Shown here: positions 42,468 through 52,487 of the stretch, in pieces
Numbering within the stretch: position 1 is the stretch's first letter
Layout: every line of letters begins with the position of its first letter
Assembly (NCBI GenBank): GCA_910580225.1
Contig: CAJTXE010000001.1
Location: 310,809 to 374,808, forward strand
Source of the DNA: an uncultured Acetatifactor sp.
GTDB lineage: Bacteria > Bacillota > Clostridia > Lachnospirales > Lachnospiraceae
Direction: 5' to 3'
DNA: 64,000 nt
The notes under the pieces: model-generated
What the model was told of the DNA's origin: nothing
Databases searched by the model: none
What the model saw: the letters and a program-made list of their open reading frames with translations, nothing else
Translations under genes and position numbers: made by a program

Positions 42468-43121
42468 ATGTACGGAAAGATAAAAAGAGGAATGGATTTT
42501 ATGATGGCTTTGGGGGGATTGGTGGTTTTGGCACCTCTTTTTGGCATTTTGATCATTGCCATTAAGCTGGATTCCAAAGGGCCGGTGTTTTTCAGGCAGA
42601 AGAGAGTGGGGATTCATAAATCTTATTTTGATATACTGAAATTCCGTACAATGAGAATCGATACACCGAAGGATATGCCGACGCATCTGCTGAAAAACCC
42701 AGAACAGTATATCACCAAGACCGGCAGGTTTTTGCGGAGAACCAGTCTGGACGAGCTGCCTCAGATATGGAATATCCTGCGGGGGGATATGGCTGTGGTG
42801 GGGCCCAGACCTGCACTGTGGAATCAGTATGATCTGATTGCAGAGCGGGATAAATACGGCGCCAATGATGTACGGCCCGGGCTTACGGGCTGGGCGCAGA
42901 TCAACGGCAGGGATGAACTGGAGATTCCGGTGAAGGCGAAGCTGGACGGGGACTATACGGAGGCCCTGCGGTGCGGAAAAGGGTTTCGGATGGACTGCCG
43001 CTGTTTTTTCGGTACTTTTTTGAGTGTACTTCGGGAAGAGGGCGTAGTGGAAGGCGGGACGGGAAGTCTGGACAAAGAAACGAGAGCAGAGAAGGATACA
43101 TCGGAGAAGGATCCGGCATAG
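42468..43121 (+). CDS. Undecaprenyl-phosphate sugar phosphotransferase (initiating PGT)
   Basis: A 217-residue monotopic phosphoglycosyltransferase of the PglC/WcaJ-core type that places the first sugar-phosphate on undecaprenyl phosphate. One membrane hairpin helix (MMALGGLVVLAPLFGILIIA) is followed by FFRQKRVG, FDILKFRTMR, RTSLDELPQIWNILRGDMA, VGPRPAL and RPGLTGWAQINGR. The Asp-Glu pair in SLDELPQ is the catalytic dyad. The final 30 residues form a charged extension absent from most members. It probably uses the sugar made by the preceding dehydratase. Confidence 0.93.
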   Translation: MYGKIKRGMDFMMALGGLVVLAPLFGILIIAIKLDSKGPVFFRQKRVGIHKSYFDILKFRTMRIDTPKDMPTHLLKNPEQYITKTGRFLRRTSLDELPQIWNILRGDMAVVGPRPALWNQYDLIAERDKYGANDVRPGLTGWAQINGRDELEIPVKAKLDGDYTEALRCGKGFRMDCRCFFGTFLSVLREEGVVEGGTGSLDKETRAEKDTSEKDPA

Positions 43122-43308
43122 CCGCTTTTAGGCTGTGGGCAGAGAGTATCCACAGGGAAACGGAACAAAAAGAAGGTGTCTAAGGCCGGAAGGAATCTGT
43201 CAGAAGAGGATCCGGTATAACAGCCTGTCCGGAGACGGAAGACTCTGGACAGAAACAGGTTGGAAAATGAGAGACCACCGGACGGACATAAAAAGGGGTT
43301 GGTATGGA

Positions 43309-45072
43309 ATGGACAGTAGAAAAAGTCTGCGGATACTGATAACCGGAAAAAACAGTTATATAGGCAAGGCATTTATGCAGTACGCCAAAATCCATTATCC
43401 GGAGATGTTCCTGATAGACACAGTCAGCTTAAGGGAGGATTCCTGGCGGGAATTGGATCTGTCCGTATATGATACGGTATTTCATGTGGCGGGAATCGCC
43501 CATGCGGATATCGGGAAGGCTGCCGAAGAGGAAAAGCGGCAGTACTATGCTGTCAATACCGATCTGACATTGGAGGCGGCAGGCAGGGCAAAGCATGCGG
43601 GAGTGAGCCAGTTTGTCTTTATGAGTTCCATGATTGTCTATGGAGCCCGGGAATCAGTTACCAGAGACACGGTGCCTCAACCTGCGAATTTCTACGGAGA
43701 CAGCAAGTGGAAAGCAGACTGCGGCGTCAGGGCATTGGCGGAGGAGGGATTTCAGGTTGCGGTACTGCGGCCGCCCATGGTCTATGGCAGGGGCAGCAGG
43801 GGAAATTATCCAATATTGGCAAAAATGGCGAAGAAGCTTCCCCTATTTCCAAAAGTACAGAACGTACGTTCTGTACTGTATATAGAGAATCTCTGTGAAT
43901 GTCTGTGCCGCATTATGCAGGATGGCTGCGGAGGCGTTTTCTTTCCTCAGAACAGGGAAACGGTCAGCACCAGCCAACTGGTAAAGGAAATCGCTCAATG
44001 TACAGGACATAGGATTCGGGTGACGGGCCTGCTTACGCCCTTTGTATCGGTGGGAAAGCATGTGCCAGGAAGGGTTGGAGATCTGTGCAGGAAGGCTTTT
44101 GGCAGCAGCTGCTACGAACCGGGCATGAGTGAGATGAAATGGAATTACCAGGTGGCAGATCTGAAGGAATCCGTGAGAAGGACAGAAGCGGAAGGGAAGC
44201 CGGAGGAAAGTCTGTATGGTCTGGGAGCTCCGGAAAAGCCGGGGGAAAGTCTGTATGGCATGGAAGCGCCCGGAAAGACTCCGGGGCAGTGGTGGGGCGG
44301 GGAATTTACAGGGAAACGGAACAGTTGGACACCGCTGGTATCCATCACCACCGTTACCCGCAACAGTGAGGAAACTTTGGCCAGAACCATAGAATCCGTC
44401 CTGCACCAGACATATGATCATATTGAATATCTGATCATAGACGGTCTGTCCACGGACCGCACGGTGGAAATTGCCGAGAGTTATCGGGAGAGATTTGCGG
44501 AGAGAGGATTTGCCTATACAATTGTATCAGAGCCGGATCATGGCATGTATGATGCCATCAACAAAGGAATCCGCCTGTCCGGGGGCGCAGTTATCGGCAA
44601 TATCAATTCGGATGACTGGTATGAGAGATCCGCCGTGGAGAAGGCTGTCCGCTTTATGGGAGAGTCAGGGTGCGATTATATGTATGCGGATCTGCGGATG
44701 ATAAAACCGGACGGTACCAGCTTTGTCAAACGGGCAAAGTGTCAGAAACTTGCCACCTCCAGAGGCTGGAATCATCCCACCCAGTTTGCTGTAAGGGAAC
44801 TCTATCTGAACTATCCGTATAAACTGGAGAGCCTTCATGATGATTTTGACTTCTTTCTGAAGGTGAGAAAATCAGATGCCCGAATCGCTGTACTGCAGGA
44901 GACGCTTGCTGATTTTACCATGGAAGGAATCAGCCATGACCGGGGGCTGAAGGCTGCTGTCAGGCGCGGAAAATGCAGATATCGCATCTATCGGAATAAT
45001 GGTTACAGCAGGTGGTATCTGTTGGAATGTATTGTGATGGAGGCGGCCAAGTTCCTTTTACGTGCCGTTTAG
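43309..45072 (+). CDS. SDR epimerase/dehydratase fused to GT2 glycosyltransferase
   Basis: A 587-residue two-enzyme fusion. Residues 1-290 are an extended SDR with LITGKNSYIGKAF, FMSSMIVYG and an intact YxxxK (FYGDSKWK), resembling WbpV/GNE-type nucleotide-sugar enzymes. Residues 345-587 are a GT-A enzyme with VSITTVTRNSEETLARTIE, IIDGLSTDRTVEI and INSDDWYE, similar to WcaA-like transferases. The linker (about 295-340) contains a tandem repeat, ESLYGLGAPEKPG then ESLYGMEAPGKTP. Making and transferring a sugar in one chain is a plausible reading. ATG 43309 is preferred; in-frame ATG 43267 has a weaker site. Confidence 0.85.
   Translation: MDSRKSLRILITGKNSYIGKAFMQYAKIHYPEMFLIDTVSLREDSWRELDLSVYDTVFHVAGIAHADIGKAAEEEKRQYYAVNTDLTLEAAGRAKHAGVSQFVFMSSMIVYGARESVTRDTVPQPANFYGDSKWKADCGVRALAEEGFQVAVLRPPMVYGRGSRGNYPILAKMAKKLPLFPKVQNVRSVLYIENLCECLCRIMQDGCGGVFFPQNRETVSTSQLVKEIAQCTGHRIRVTGLLTPFVSVGKHVPGRVGDLCRKAFGSSCYEPGMSEMKWNYQVADLKESVRRTEAEGKPEESLYGLGAPEKPGESLYGMEAPGKTPGQWWGGEFTGKRNSWTPLVSITTVTRNSEETLARTIESVLHQTYDHIEYLIIDGLSTDRTVEIAESYRERFAERGFAYTIVSEPDHGMYDAINKGIRLSGGAVIGNINSDDWYERSAVEKAVRFMGESGCDYMYADLRMIKPDGTSFVKRAKCQKLATSRGWNHPTQFAVRELYLNYPYKLESLHDDFDFFLKVRKSDARIAVLQETLADFTMEGISHDRGLKAAVRRGKCRYRIYRNNGYSRWYLLECIVMEAAKFLLRAV
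44200..44280 (+). repeat. Tandem coding repeat in the SDR-GT2 linker
   Basis: Two imperfect units of about 40 bases, each containing GAAAGTCTGTATGG, encode ESLYG(L/M)xAPxK twice. The repeat sits exactly at the junction between the two enzyme domains. Confidence 0.7.
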
Positions 45073-45187
45073 GATTTTACGGTGCCTGTTTGAAAGGTGC
45101 TTTTGCCGGGGATGGGGGATTGGTCCGGACAGGCTGATGCAGGACTTGGGGGAAGAAGCTACAGGGGCAGAAAAGCAGGATGAAAAC

Positions 45188-46432
45188 ATGAAAATACTAC
45201 AAATAAATAGTCATTACAATCAAGGCGGTGCGGCACGTATTGTTGCATGCATTCACAGGCAGCTTCTTGCCCACGGGCAGGAAGCCTATGTGGCGTACGG
45301 CAGGGGAGGAAAAGGGACATCCAACGGATACCGCTTTAATACAGTGCCGGAAGTATGGCTTTCTGCACTGTGCAGCCGTGTATTCGGCAGAAACGGCTGG
45401 TATAACCGGGCCGCCACCCGCAGGCTGCTTCGGTATATGGACGGGTTGAAACCGGATGTGATCCACCTGCATACACTGCATGGTTATTATCTGAATTTTC
45501 CCATGCTGTTCCGCTATATCAACAGACACCGGATTCCCTGTGTCTGGACCTTTCATGACTGTCACGCCTTTACCGGCAACTGCGGCTATTTTTTTGACTG
45601 TGATAAGTGGAAAGAAGGCTGCTCTGTCTGTCCCTATCTGAGAAATTACCCGGCCAGTCAGTGGTTTGACCATACCGGTGAGATGTGGCGGCAGAAGCGG
45701 GAGCTGTTCACTCAGGGAGCGGAGAAGGTAATTGTGACGCCTTCCTGCTGGCTGACTGAGCAGGCGAAGCAGTCTTATTTCGGAGGATATCCCTGTATTA
45801 CCATACACAACGGCATTGATACAAAGCAGGTCTTCTACCCCAGAGACCGTCGGTCCTGTCGGGAGAAATACGGTTTCGGACCAGAGGAAAAGCTGATTCT
45901 GGGAATCGCTGTGGGCTACCGGGACGAGCGCAAGGGGGCAAAATATATTATTCAACTGGCGAAAGATTTCGGATCCGGGGTGAAAGTCATTCTGATTGGC
46001 TGGAACCGGGAAAATGATGCCATGCTGGAAGGAACGGACAATATTTTGACGATTCCCAATACTGCTGATGCGGATATGCTGGCGGAATATTACAGCCTGG
46101 CAGATGTATTTGTGATTCCGTCTTTGGCAGAGAATTATGCCACCACCACAGTGGAGGCTATGGCCTGCGGCACGCCGGTGGTGGGGTTTGCGGTAGGCGG
46201 CATTCCGGAACAGCTTCAGGGCGGCCGGGGCATTGCGGTGAAGGCCGGCGACCAGGTACTTTTTGAAGAGGCGGTAAGGAGGGTACTGGAGGGAAGAGGA
46301 GGTCTTCTGGAGCGGGAGGCGTTGGCCGGGGTGATCCGGGAAGAAAATTCAACTGAGAAAATGACGGCGGCATATGAACGGGTCTATGGGGAACTGCTTG
46401 GGAAGCGTGGGGCAGAACAGAGGGGCAGGTAG
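45188..46432 (+). CDS. GT4 family glycosyltransferase
   Basis: A 414-residue WcaC/WcaL-like transferase. QINSHYNQGGAARIVACIH at the N-terminus, HLHTLHGYYLNFPMLF and WTFHDCHAFTGNCGYFFDC (a conserved Cys/His-rich segment of this subgroup), NGIDTKQVFYPRD, and the donor site SLAENYATTTVEAMACGTP. Start ATG 45188 with AGGA seven bases ahead. It lies 115 bases behind the SDR-GT2 fusion and 37 bases before the next GT2, in one operon. Confidence 0.89.
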   Translation: MKILQINSHYNQGGAARIVACIHRQLLAHGQEAYVAYGRGGKGTSNGYRFNTVPEVWLSALCSRVFGRNGWYNRAATRRLLRYMDGLKPDVIHLHTLHGYYLNFPMLFRYINRHRIPCVWTFHDCHAFTGNCGYFFDCDKWKEGCSVCPYLRNYPASQWFDHTGEMWRQKRELFTQGAEKVIVTPSCWLTEQAKQSYFGGYPCITIHNGIDTKQVFYPRDRRSCREKYGFGPEEKLILGIAVGYRDERKGAKYIIQLAKDFGSGVKVILIGWNRENDAMLEGTDNILTIPNTADADMLAEYYSLADVFVIPSLAENYATTTVEAMACGTPVVGFAVGGIPEQLQGGRGIAVKAGDQVLFEEAVRRVLEGRGGLLEREALAGVIREENSTEKMTAAYERVYGELLGKRGAEQRGR

Positions 46433-46469
46433 ATGCTGCCAGTTGGCAGAAAACCGGAGGAGGGACATT

Positions 46470-47426
46470 ATGACCACATCGGTATGTATGGGCATTTACA
46501 ATGGAGCGGATTATCTGAAGACCCAGCTGGAGAGCATCCTGAACCAGACGAAACAGCCGGATGAGGTGATTCTGTGTGAGGACGGTTCTTCGGATAAAAG
46601 CCTGGAGATTGCAGAAGCTTTTATAAGGGACCATAGGCTGGCAGGTCGGTGGAAACTGTACCGGAACCGGGAGAGAAAAGGATATCCGGGGAACTTCTAC
46701 CATGCCATGAACCTGTGCACCATGGAGACGATTTTTCTGGCAGATCAGGATGATGTCTGGGCAGACAGGAAAATCGAATGTATGTGTGATGTGCTGGTGA
46801 GATATCCGGATGCTGTGTGCGTGTGCTGCAAATTCGGTCTGATCGACGCGGAGGGGAAGGATATTCATTCCCTGATGCAGCCGACTGTGAGCCATGGTAC
46901 AGGGGCAGTCAGAGCCGTTTCCGTGGCGGATGTGTTTTATAAATGTGAATGGCCGGGGATGGTAATGGCGTACAGACGAGAATGGTTTCGGAAGACCGTG
47001 CAGGAGCGGAAGCTGGAGGAAAAGTCTCCAATTCCCCATGATTTTCTGATCAGTGCCCTGGCTGCAGAGGCACAGGGGTTTCTGCAGATTGACAGCCAAC
47101 TGGCTTATCACAGGCGTCACAGCTGCAATGCGGGCGGAGAAGAACACCGCATTGGCAGACTTCTGAACCGGGAGCGGAAGCTGGGGGAGATTGAGGCCTA
47201 TAACCGGATTCTGGATGCTTTTCGGAAGGAACATGCACTGGTTTTAGAAGAGGCTGTGGAAGTACTGGAGGAGAAGCGAAGGGTGATGGCAGAGCGATAT
47301 GAAGCGCTGCTTTCCAGAAAGCCCGGAAGGGTGGCAGCAGGCGCCTGGCGCAATCGGAGGAGGGTAAGAGCAGCTACGGTGCTGTGCGATATGCTGCTGT
47401 GTCTCGGGAGGGAGAGGAAGGCATAG
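46470..47426 (+). CDS. GT2 glycosyltransferase, rhamnosyltransferase-like
   Basis: A 318-residue GT-A enzyme. VCMGIYNGADYLKTQLESIL, LCEDGSSDKSLEI and the metal motif LADQDDVWADRKI match the rhamnosyltransferase-like subgroup; the last 100 residues are helical and basic. Start ATG 46470 with GGAGGAGG at 46456-46463. It is the last gene of the second glycan operon. The sugar assignment is only suggestive. Confidence 0.86.
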   Translation: MTTSVCMGIYNGADYLKTQLESILNQTKQPDEVILCEDGSSDKSLEIAEAFIRDHRLAGRWKLYRNRERKGYPGNFYHAMNLCTMETIFLADQDDVWADRKIECMCDVLVRYPDAVCVCCKFGLIDAEGKDIHSLMQPTVSHGTGAVRAVSVADVFYKCEWPGMVMAYRREWFRKTVQERKLEEKSPIPHDFLISALAAEAQGFLQIDSQLAYHRRHSCNAGGEEHRIGRLLNRERKLGEIEAYNRILDAFRKEHALVLEEAVEVLEEKRRVMAERYEALLSRKPGRVAAGAWRNRRRVRAATVLCDMLLCLGRERKA

Positions 47427-47528
47427 ACCCGGGGAGAAAAGTCATATGCATTCCGAAGCAGGAAGCGGACATACTTTACCGCTTTCAGGCATAGAATTTC
47501 AATGCAAACAAGCTTCGGGAGGTTGGAC

Positions 47529-50300
47529 GTGTTTGAACAGTGCAGTGTAAGGGAAACCATAGAAAAACTGAAAAGCGACGGACAGCAGGGACTGACAGTA
47601 CGGGAAGCGGCGGAACGCCTGCGCCGTGAAGGGAGAAACGAAATGAAGGCGCCCCGGAAAAAGACGGCGGCGGAATCTTTTTTGGAACAGTTAAACGATC
47701 CTCTGATCTATGTCCTGATTGTAGCGGCAGTGGTCTCCATGCTGCTTCGGGAGGTCAGCGACGCAGTCATTATCGGCGTAGTGGTGGTGCTCAATGCCGT
47801 GGTGGGGATGTTTCAGGAGGGAAAGGCCAGGAAGGCACTGGAGTCTCTGAAAAAGCTCACCAGTCCTCAGGCGTGTGTCATTCGGGACGGAAAACATATG
47901 GAGATTCCGGCAGCGGAACTGGTGAGCGGGGATCTGGTCTGCCTGGAGGCAGGATGCCAGGTACCGGCAGATCTGCGTCTGACAGCGTCTTTTCATCTGA
48001 AAGCTGAGGAGTCCGCATTGACCGGGGAATCTGTACCGATGGAGAAGGATGCAGGATTCGTGGGGGAGAGGGGAAAGGAATTGCCTCTGGGAGACAGGCG
48101 GAATATGGCTTATATGTCAACCATCATTACTTATGGCAGAGGGCTGGGCCTGGTGACGGCTACAGGGATGGAGACGGAACTGGGCCGAATCGCGGCCATG
48201 ATCACGGAGGCAAAGGAAGAAATGACCCCGCTGCAGAAGCGCCTGGGAGAGCTGGGAAAGGTATTGAGTCTGCTGAGCCTCCTGCTTTGTGCTGCGTTGT
48301 TCGCCATTGCGGTACTACAGCATCGAAATGTGCCGGAGATGCTGATCACGGCCATATCTCTGGCTGTGGCGGCGGTGCCGGAAGGTCTTCCTGCCGTGGT
48401 GACTATCTGCCTGGCGCTGAGCGTGACCCGTATGGTAAAGGTGAATACCATCGTGCGCAGGCTGCCTTCCGTGGAGACACTGGGGGCGGTCAGTGTGGTC
48501 TGTTCGGATAAAACGGGAACCCTGACTCAGAACCGCATGACGGTGGAAAAATGTTGGGTGGCAGGCAGTGTGAGGAAGGCCCGGGACTGTGACCCTATGT
48601 GCTATCCGGATTTTTACCGGGGAATGACTCTGTGCAATGATGCCTCCATAGAACAGGGCAGCAGAAACGGCGATCCCACGGAGCTGGCGCTCCTGGACCT
48701 GGCGGAGAAAGCGGGAATCCGGAAACAGGAGCTGGAGGGGCGGATGCCCAGGGTGGATGAACTTTCCTTTGACTCGGACAGAAAGATGATGACCACGCTG
48801 CACAACGGTATGGCCGTAAGGACTGATACCCGACGGCAGACCGGGGAAAGGTCCGGTTTTGACAGTGGATTTGTATCCTATACCAAAGGTGCGCCAGATG
48901 AAGTTTTAAAATGCTGTACCCGGATTTTGACGGAAAATGGTTTGGTCAGGTTAACTGATTATCACAAAAGACAGCTGCGTGCAGCTCTGGAGGAAATGTC
49001 CGGAGAAGCATTGCGCACGCTGGCTGTGGCTATGGGAACGGGCAACAGTCATGCCGGGGAAGAGGATCTGATTTTTCTCGGAATGGTTGGCATGAGGGAT
49101 CCTGCCAGACCGGAGGCGGCAAGGGCAGTTGCGGATTTCCGTGAGGCAGGGGTGAAGACCGTCATGATCACAGGAGATCATGTGGATACGGCGCTTGCCA
49201 TCGGCAGGCAGCTGGGAATTGCAGACAGTCGGGAACAGTGCATGACAGGGGAAGAGATGAGCCGCCTGTCGGAACAGGAATTCCGCGGCAGACTCCGGGA
49301 TCTTCGAATCTTTGCCAGAGTTTCACCGGCTCAGAAAGTTCGTATCGTAGACGGTTTTCAGCAGGGAGGCGGGATCGTGGCGATGACCGGGGACGGTGTC
49401 AACGATGCCCCTTCCCTGAAGAAAGCGGATATCGGTATCTCCATGGGGAAGACAGGGACGGATGTAGCTAGGCAGGCTTCAGACATGGTGCTGACGGACG
49501 ATAATTTTGCCACCATCCGGCGTGCCATTGAAGAGGGGAGAGGTGTGTATGAAAATATCCGAAAATCGGTTATCTTCCTGCTTTCCTCCAACCTGGGTGA
49601 GATCATTACCATGTTTCTGGCAGTGATCTGCGGCGTGGCGTCCCCGCTGAAATCCAGCCACATCCTGTGGATCAATCTGATTACGGATTCGCTTCCGGCG
49701 CTGGCTCTGGGGGTGGATAAAAACGACGGAGACAGTCTGATGAAACAACCGCCCAGAAGGGCGGAGGAAAGTCTGTTTGCCAGAGGCGGATTTGTGTGTA
49801 CCTGTTTTTACGGGGCACTGATCGCGGCGGTAAGCCTGACGGCGTTTTTGATGCTGCCTGCTGCATTGCTGCGTGTAAACGGACTGGCGCTGACTCTCGG
49901 AAATCTGGTGCAGCTTTTGGGAAACGGTTCCGTGCTGGCCAAGGCCCAGACCTATGCCTTTACGGTACTGGGTATGTCACAGCTGTTTCACGCTGTGGGG
50001 ATGCGGGATACCCAGAGATCTGTCTTCCGAATGAATCACCTGGAAAATAAACTGATGATAGCAGCCTGTATGATTGGATTTATGCTGCAATTTGCGGTGA
50101 CGGAGGTGCCTTTTCTGATCCGGGCTTTCGGTACATCCCCGCTGTCGGGCAGGGAATGGATGCGGCTGACGCTGCTGGCTGCCGTTCCGCTGTTTGCCCA
50201 TGAGGTAATCGTATGCTGTTTTATCCGTTCCAGGGCAGGGGCCTCTGCACATAAGAGGACGCGGAAATTATTTTCCACATTCAATTCCCGGTATAATTGA
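47529..50300 (+). CDS. P-type Ca2+-transporting ATPase
   Basis: A 923-residue P2-type pump. Actuator motif TGESVPMEKD, phosphorylation motif DKTGTLTQNRMTVEK, hinge TGDGVNDAPSLKKADIGISM, and Ca2+-site residues in M4 (PEGLPAVVTICLALSV) and M6 (NLITDSLPALALGVD). About ten membrane helices; it exports Ca2+, or possibly another divalent ion, from the cytoplasm. The start is judged to be GTG 47529, six bases after GGGAGG (47517-47522); an in-frame ATG at 47502 has no ribosome site. The stop overlaps the promoter of the next gene. Confidence 0.92.
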   Translation: MFEQCSVRETIEKLKSDGQQGLTVREAAERLRREGRNEMKAPRKKTAAESFLEQLNDPLIYVLIVAAVVSMLLREVSDAVIIGVVVVLNAVVGMFQEGKARKALESLKKLTSPQACVIRDGKHMEIPAAELVSGDLVCLEAGCQVPADLRLTASFHLKAEESALTGESVPMEKDAGFVGERGKELPLGDRRNMAYMSTIITYGRGLGLVTATGMETELGRIAAMITEAKEEMTPLQKRLGELGKVLSLLSLLLCAALFAIAVLQHRNVPEMLITAISLAVAAVPEGLPAVVTICLALSVTRMVKVNTIVRRLPSVETLGAVSVVCSDKTGTLTQNRMTVEKCWVAGSVRKARDCDPMCYPDFYRGMTLCNDASIEQGSRNGDPTELALLDLAEKAGIRKQELEGRMPRVDELSFDSDRKMMTTLHNGMAVRTDTRRQTGERSGFDSGFVSYTKGAPDEVLKCCTRILTENGLVRLTDYHKRQLRAALEEMSGEALRTLAVAMGTGNSHAGEEDLIFLGMVGMRDPARPEAARAVADFREAGVKTVMITGDHVDTALAIGRQLGIADSREQCMTGEEMSRLSEQEFRGRLRDLRIFARVSPAQKVRIVDGFQQGGGIVAMTGDGVNDAPSLKKADIGISMGKTGTDVARQASDMVLTDDNFATIRRAIEEGRGVYENIRKSVIFLLSSNLGEIITMFLAVICGVASPLKSSHILWINLITDSLPALALGVDKNDGDSLMKQPPRRAEESLFARGGFVCTCFYGALIAAVSLTAFLMLPAALLRVNGLALTLGNLVQLLGNGSVLAKAQTYAFTVLGMSQLFHAVGMRDTQRSVFRMNHLENKLMIAACMIGFMLQFAVTEVPFLIRAFGTSPLSGREWMRLTLLAAVPLFAHEVIVCCFIRSRAGASAHKRTRKLFSTFNSRYN

Positions 50301-50325
50301 CTTTGCTTAAGGTATATTGTATAAT
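50297..50325 (+). promoter_or_regulatory. Near-consensus promoter of the class I LysRS gene
   Basis: TTGACT (50297-50302), 17-base spacer, TATAAT (50320-50325), beginning in the stop codon of the ATPase gene. An AAAGGAG site follows at 50341 and the ATG at 50356. Confidence 0.8.
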
Positions 50326-50355
50326 TACTACCACTAATTTAAAGGAGTATACATT

Positions 50356-52365
50356 ATGCATTGGTCAGATAAGATTGCGGAGAGAATCATCAGCAGGAAT
50401 CCGGACAAGGAGGAATATGTATGTGCTGCAGGCATCAGTCCTTCGGGTTCCATTCACATTGGTAATTTCAGAGATATTGCAACCAGCCTGTTTGTGGTAA
50501 AGGCCCTGGAGAGAAAAGGGAAAAAGGCGAAGCTTCTGTTTTCCTGGGACGAGTATGACAGGATTCGGAAGATTCCGGTCAATGTGCAGGCTGTTAATAA
50601 GGATATGGATCAATATATCGGGGTCTCCTATGCGGATGCGCCGAACCCCTTCGGAACCGAAGCGGCTACTTACGCCGAATACTTTGAGAAGGAATTCGAG
50701 GAATCTATCCGGCGGTTCGGGATCAAAATGGACTACCGCTACCAGGCCGGAATGAACAAGAGCGGTAAGTACAGCGAATATGTCATGGAGGCGCTTCAGA
50801 AGCGGGGAGAGATCTTTGATATCCTGGACAGCTTCCGGACCCAGGATGCCCAGGAGGGGGAACGGGAGGCTTATTACCCTGTAAGCATTTACTGTCCTGT
50901 ATGCGGTCGGGATACAACGAAGATCACGTCCCTCTCTGAGGACTGCACAAAGGCGCATTATGTGTGCAAATGCGGTCATGAAGGGGAGCATGATTTCACA
51001 AAGGATTTCAACTGCAAGCTGGCCTGGAAGATTGACTGGCCCATGCGCTGGAAATATGAGCAGGTAGATTTCGAACCCGGCGGAAAGGATCATGCCAGCC
51101 CCGGAGGCAGCTATGATACCAGCAGAGTGATTGCAAAGAAAATTTTTCATTACGAAGCCCCCATCTTCCAGGGGTACGAATTTATCGGCATCAAGGGTAC
51201 CACGGGAAAAATGTCCGGATCTACCGGACTGAATCTCACACCTGCAACGCTGTTGAATATCTATCAGCCCGAGGTAATCCTCTGGCTCTATGCAAAATCG
51301 GAGCCCACGAAGGCTTTCGATTTCTGCTTTGATGACGGGATTCTGCGGCAGTATTTTGAGTTTGACAAGCAGTACAACAGTTATTTGGACGGTACAGCAG
51401 ATGATTATGTGCGGGATATCATGAACAGCTGCCTGATGTTCGACAGGAAGATCAGCACCGTGCCCATGTCCCATCTGGTGCAGTTGGGGTCTGTGGTGGA
51501 TTTCCATGTGGAGATGCTGGAGACCGTGTTCGAGAAGATCGGTACCCCTTTCAAATACGAAGACTTTAAGGAACGTCTGGGGCTGGCGAAGTATTGGCTG
51601 GAGAACTGCTCTCCGGAGAATGTCAACAGGCTTTGTCCGGTGCGGAACTGGCCTGTATACAATACATTGGACGAAAAGGAGAGGGAGGCTGTGGCCATGC
51701 TCCATGCCTGTCTATCGGACAATGAGTATACGCTGGACGATCTGAATAAGGAACTGTATGAAATTCCGAAGAAAATCTATGGTTATGATGCAGAAAACCT
51801 GAAGGCCCTCCAGGGAACTTTCTTTAAGGATGTGTACCGGCTTCTTCTGAATAAGGAGAAGGGGCCCAGACTTTATCTGTTCCTCTATGCCATCGAGAAG
51901 GACAGGTTCCTCTCCCTGCTGGATTTCTCCGCACCCATGACAGGGGAGGAGGAAGAAGCGCTGGCACCCAAAGAAGAACCCGTGCAGGAGGAGGCGAAGC
52001 GGGAGTACGGCGAACCTGACGAAGTACAGCCGGTGGCGGAGGAGATTACTGCCGAGGGATTCCGACAGATCGATCTGCGGGTCTGCAAAGTATTAAAGTG
52101 TACGGAGATCCGTAAGTCTCACAGCTGTTATAAGCTTACGCTGTTTGACGGGCTGAAGGAGCGGGTTATCGTATCCAGCATCAAGGAATACTATAAGCCT
52201 GAGGAACTGGTGGGCAGAAAGATTATCGTAGTGGCAAACTTAAAACCCACCCGCCTGGTGGGAGTCACCAGTGAAGGCATGCTGCTGGCCGGAACCAACA
52301 ACGCCTGCGGCTGCCAGGTGGTGTTTGTGGACGACATTGTGCCGGAGGGAACACGGATCTGCTGA
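50356..52365 (+). CDS. lysK: Class I lysyl-tRNA synthetase with C-terminal tRNA-binding OB domain
   Basis: A 669-residue synthetase. The Rossmann catalytic domain has the HIGH equivalent HIGN in SPSGSIHIGNFRD, the zinc-type cysteines (CPVCGRD and CKCG), the class I LysRS signature KIDWPMRW and the KMSKS equivalent KMSGSTG. A helical anticodon-binding domain follows. Residues 564-669 form a Trbp111/EMAPII-type OB domain (IDLRVCKVL, LKPTRLVGVTSEGMLLAG), also present on MetG in this window. Class I LysRS is the archaeal type, found in a minority of bacteria; some bacilli carry both classes. Whether a class II enzyme exists elsewhere is not visible. Confidence 0.92.
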   Translation: MHWSDKIAERIISRNPDKEEYVCAAGISPSGSIHIGNFRDIATSLFVVKALERKGKKAKLLFSWDEYDRIRKIPVNVQAVNKDMDQYIGVSYADAPNPFGTEAATYAEYFEKEFEESIRRFGIKMDYRYQAGMNKSGKYSEYVMEALQKRGEIFDILDSFRTQDAQEGEREAYYPVSIYCPVCGRDTTKITSLSEDCTKAHYVCKCGHEGEHDFTKDFNCKLAWKIDWPMRWKYEQVDFEPGGKDHASPGGSYDTSRVIAKKIFHYEAPIFQGYEFIGIKGTTGKMSGSTGLNLTPATLLNIYQPEVILWLYAKSEPTKAFDFCFDDGILRQYFEFDKQYNSYLDGTADDYVRDIMNSCLMFDRKISTVPMSHLVQLGSVVDFHVEMLETVFEKIGTPFKYEDFKERLGLAKYWLENCSPENVNRLCPVRNWPVYNTLDEKEREAVAMLHACLSDNEYTLDDLNKELYEIPKKIYGYDAENLKALQGTFFKDVYRLLLNKEKGPRLYLFLYAIEKDRFLSLLDFSAPMTGEEEEALAPKEEPVQEEAKREYGEPDEVQPVAEEITAEGFRQIDLRVCKVLKCTEIRKSHSCYKLTLFDGLKERVIVSSIKEYYKPEELVGRKIIVVANLKPTRLVGVTSEGMLLAGTNNACGCQVVFVDDIVPEGTRIC

Positions 52366-52487
52366 GAGGGAGAGACGGGGAGGTGTGGACCCATACCTCA
52401 AGGTTACGGGCAGCGGTTTCTGTTTCCATCCGGAGAAGGGAAAACATTGGATTCCGGCGGGATGACAGATAAGAAAGGATTGCGCTT

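Noticed and set aside
50365..51705. A 446-codon minus-strand open frame
   Set aside because: Antisense to the class I LysRS gene, no ribosome site or domain.
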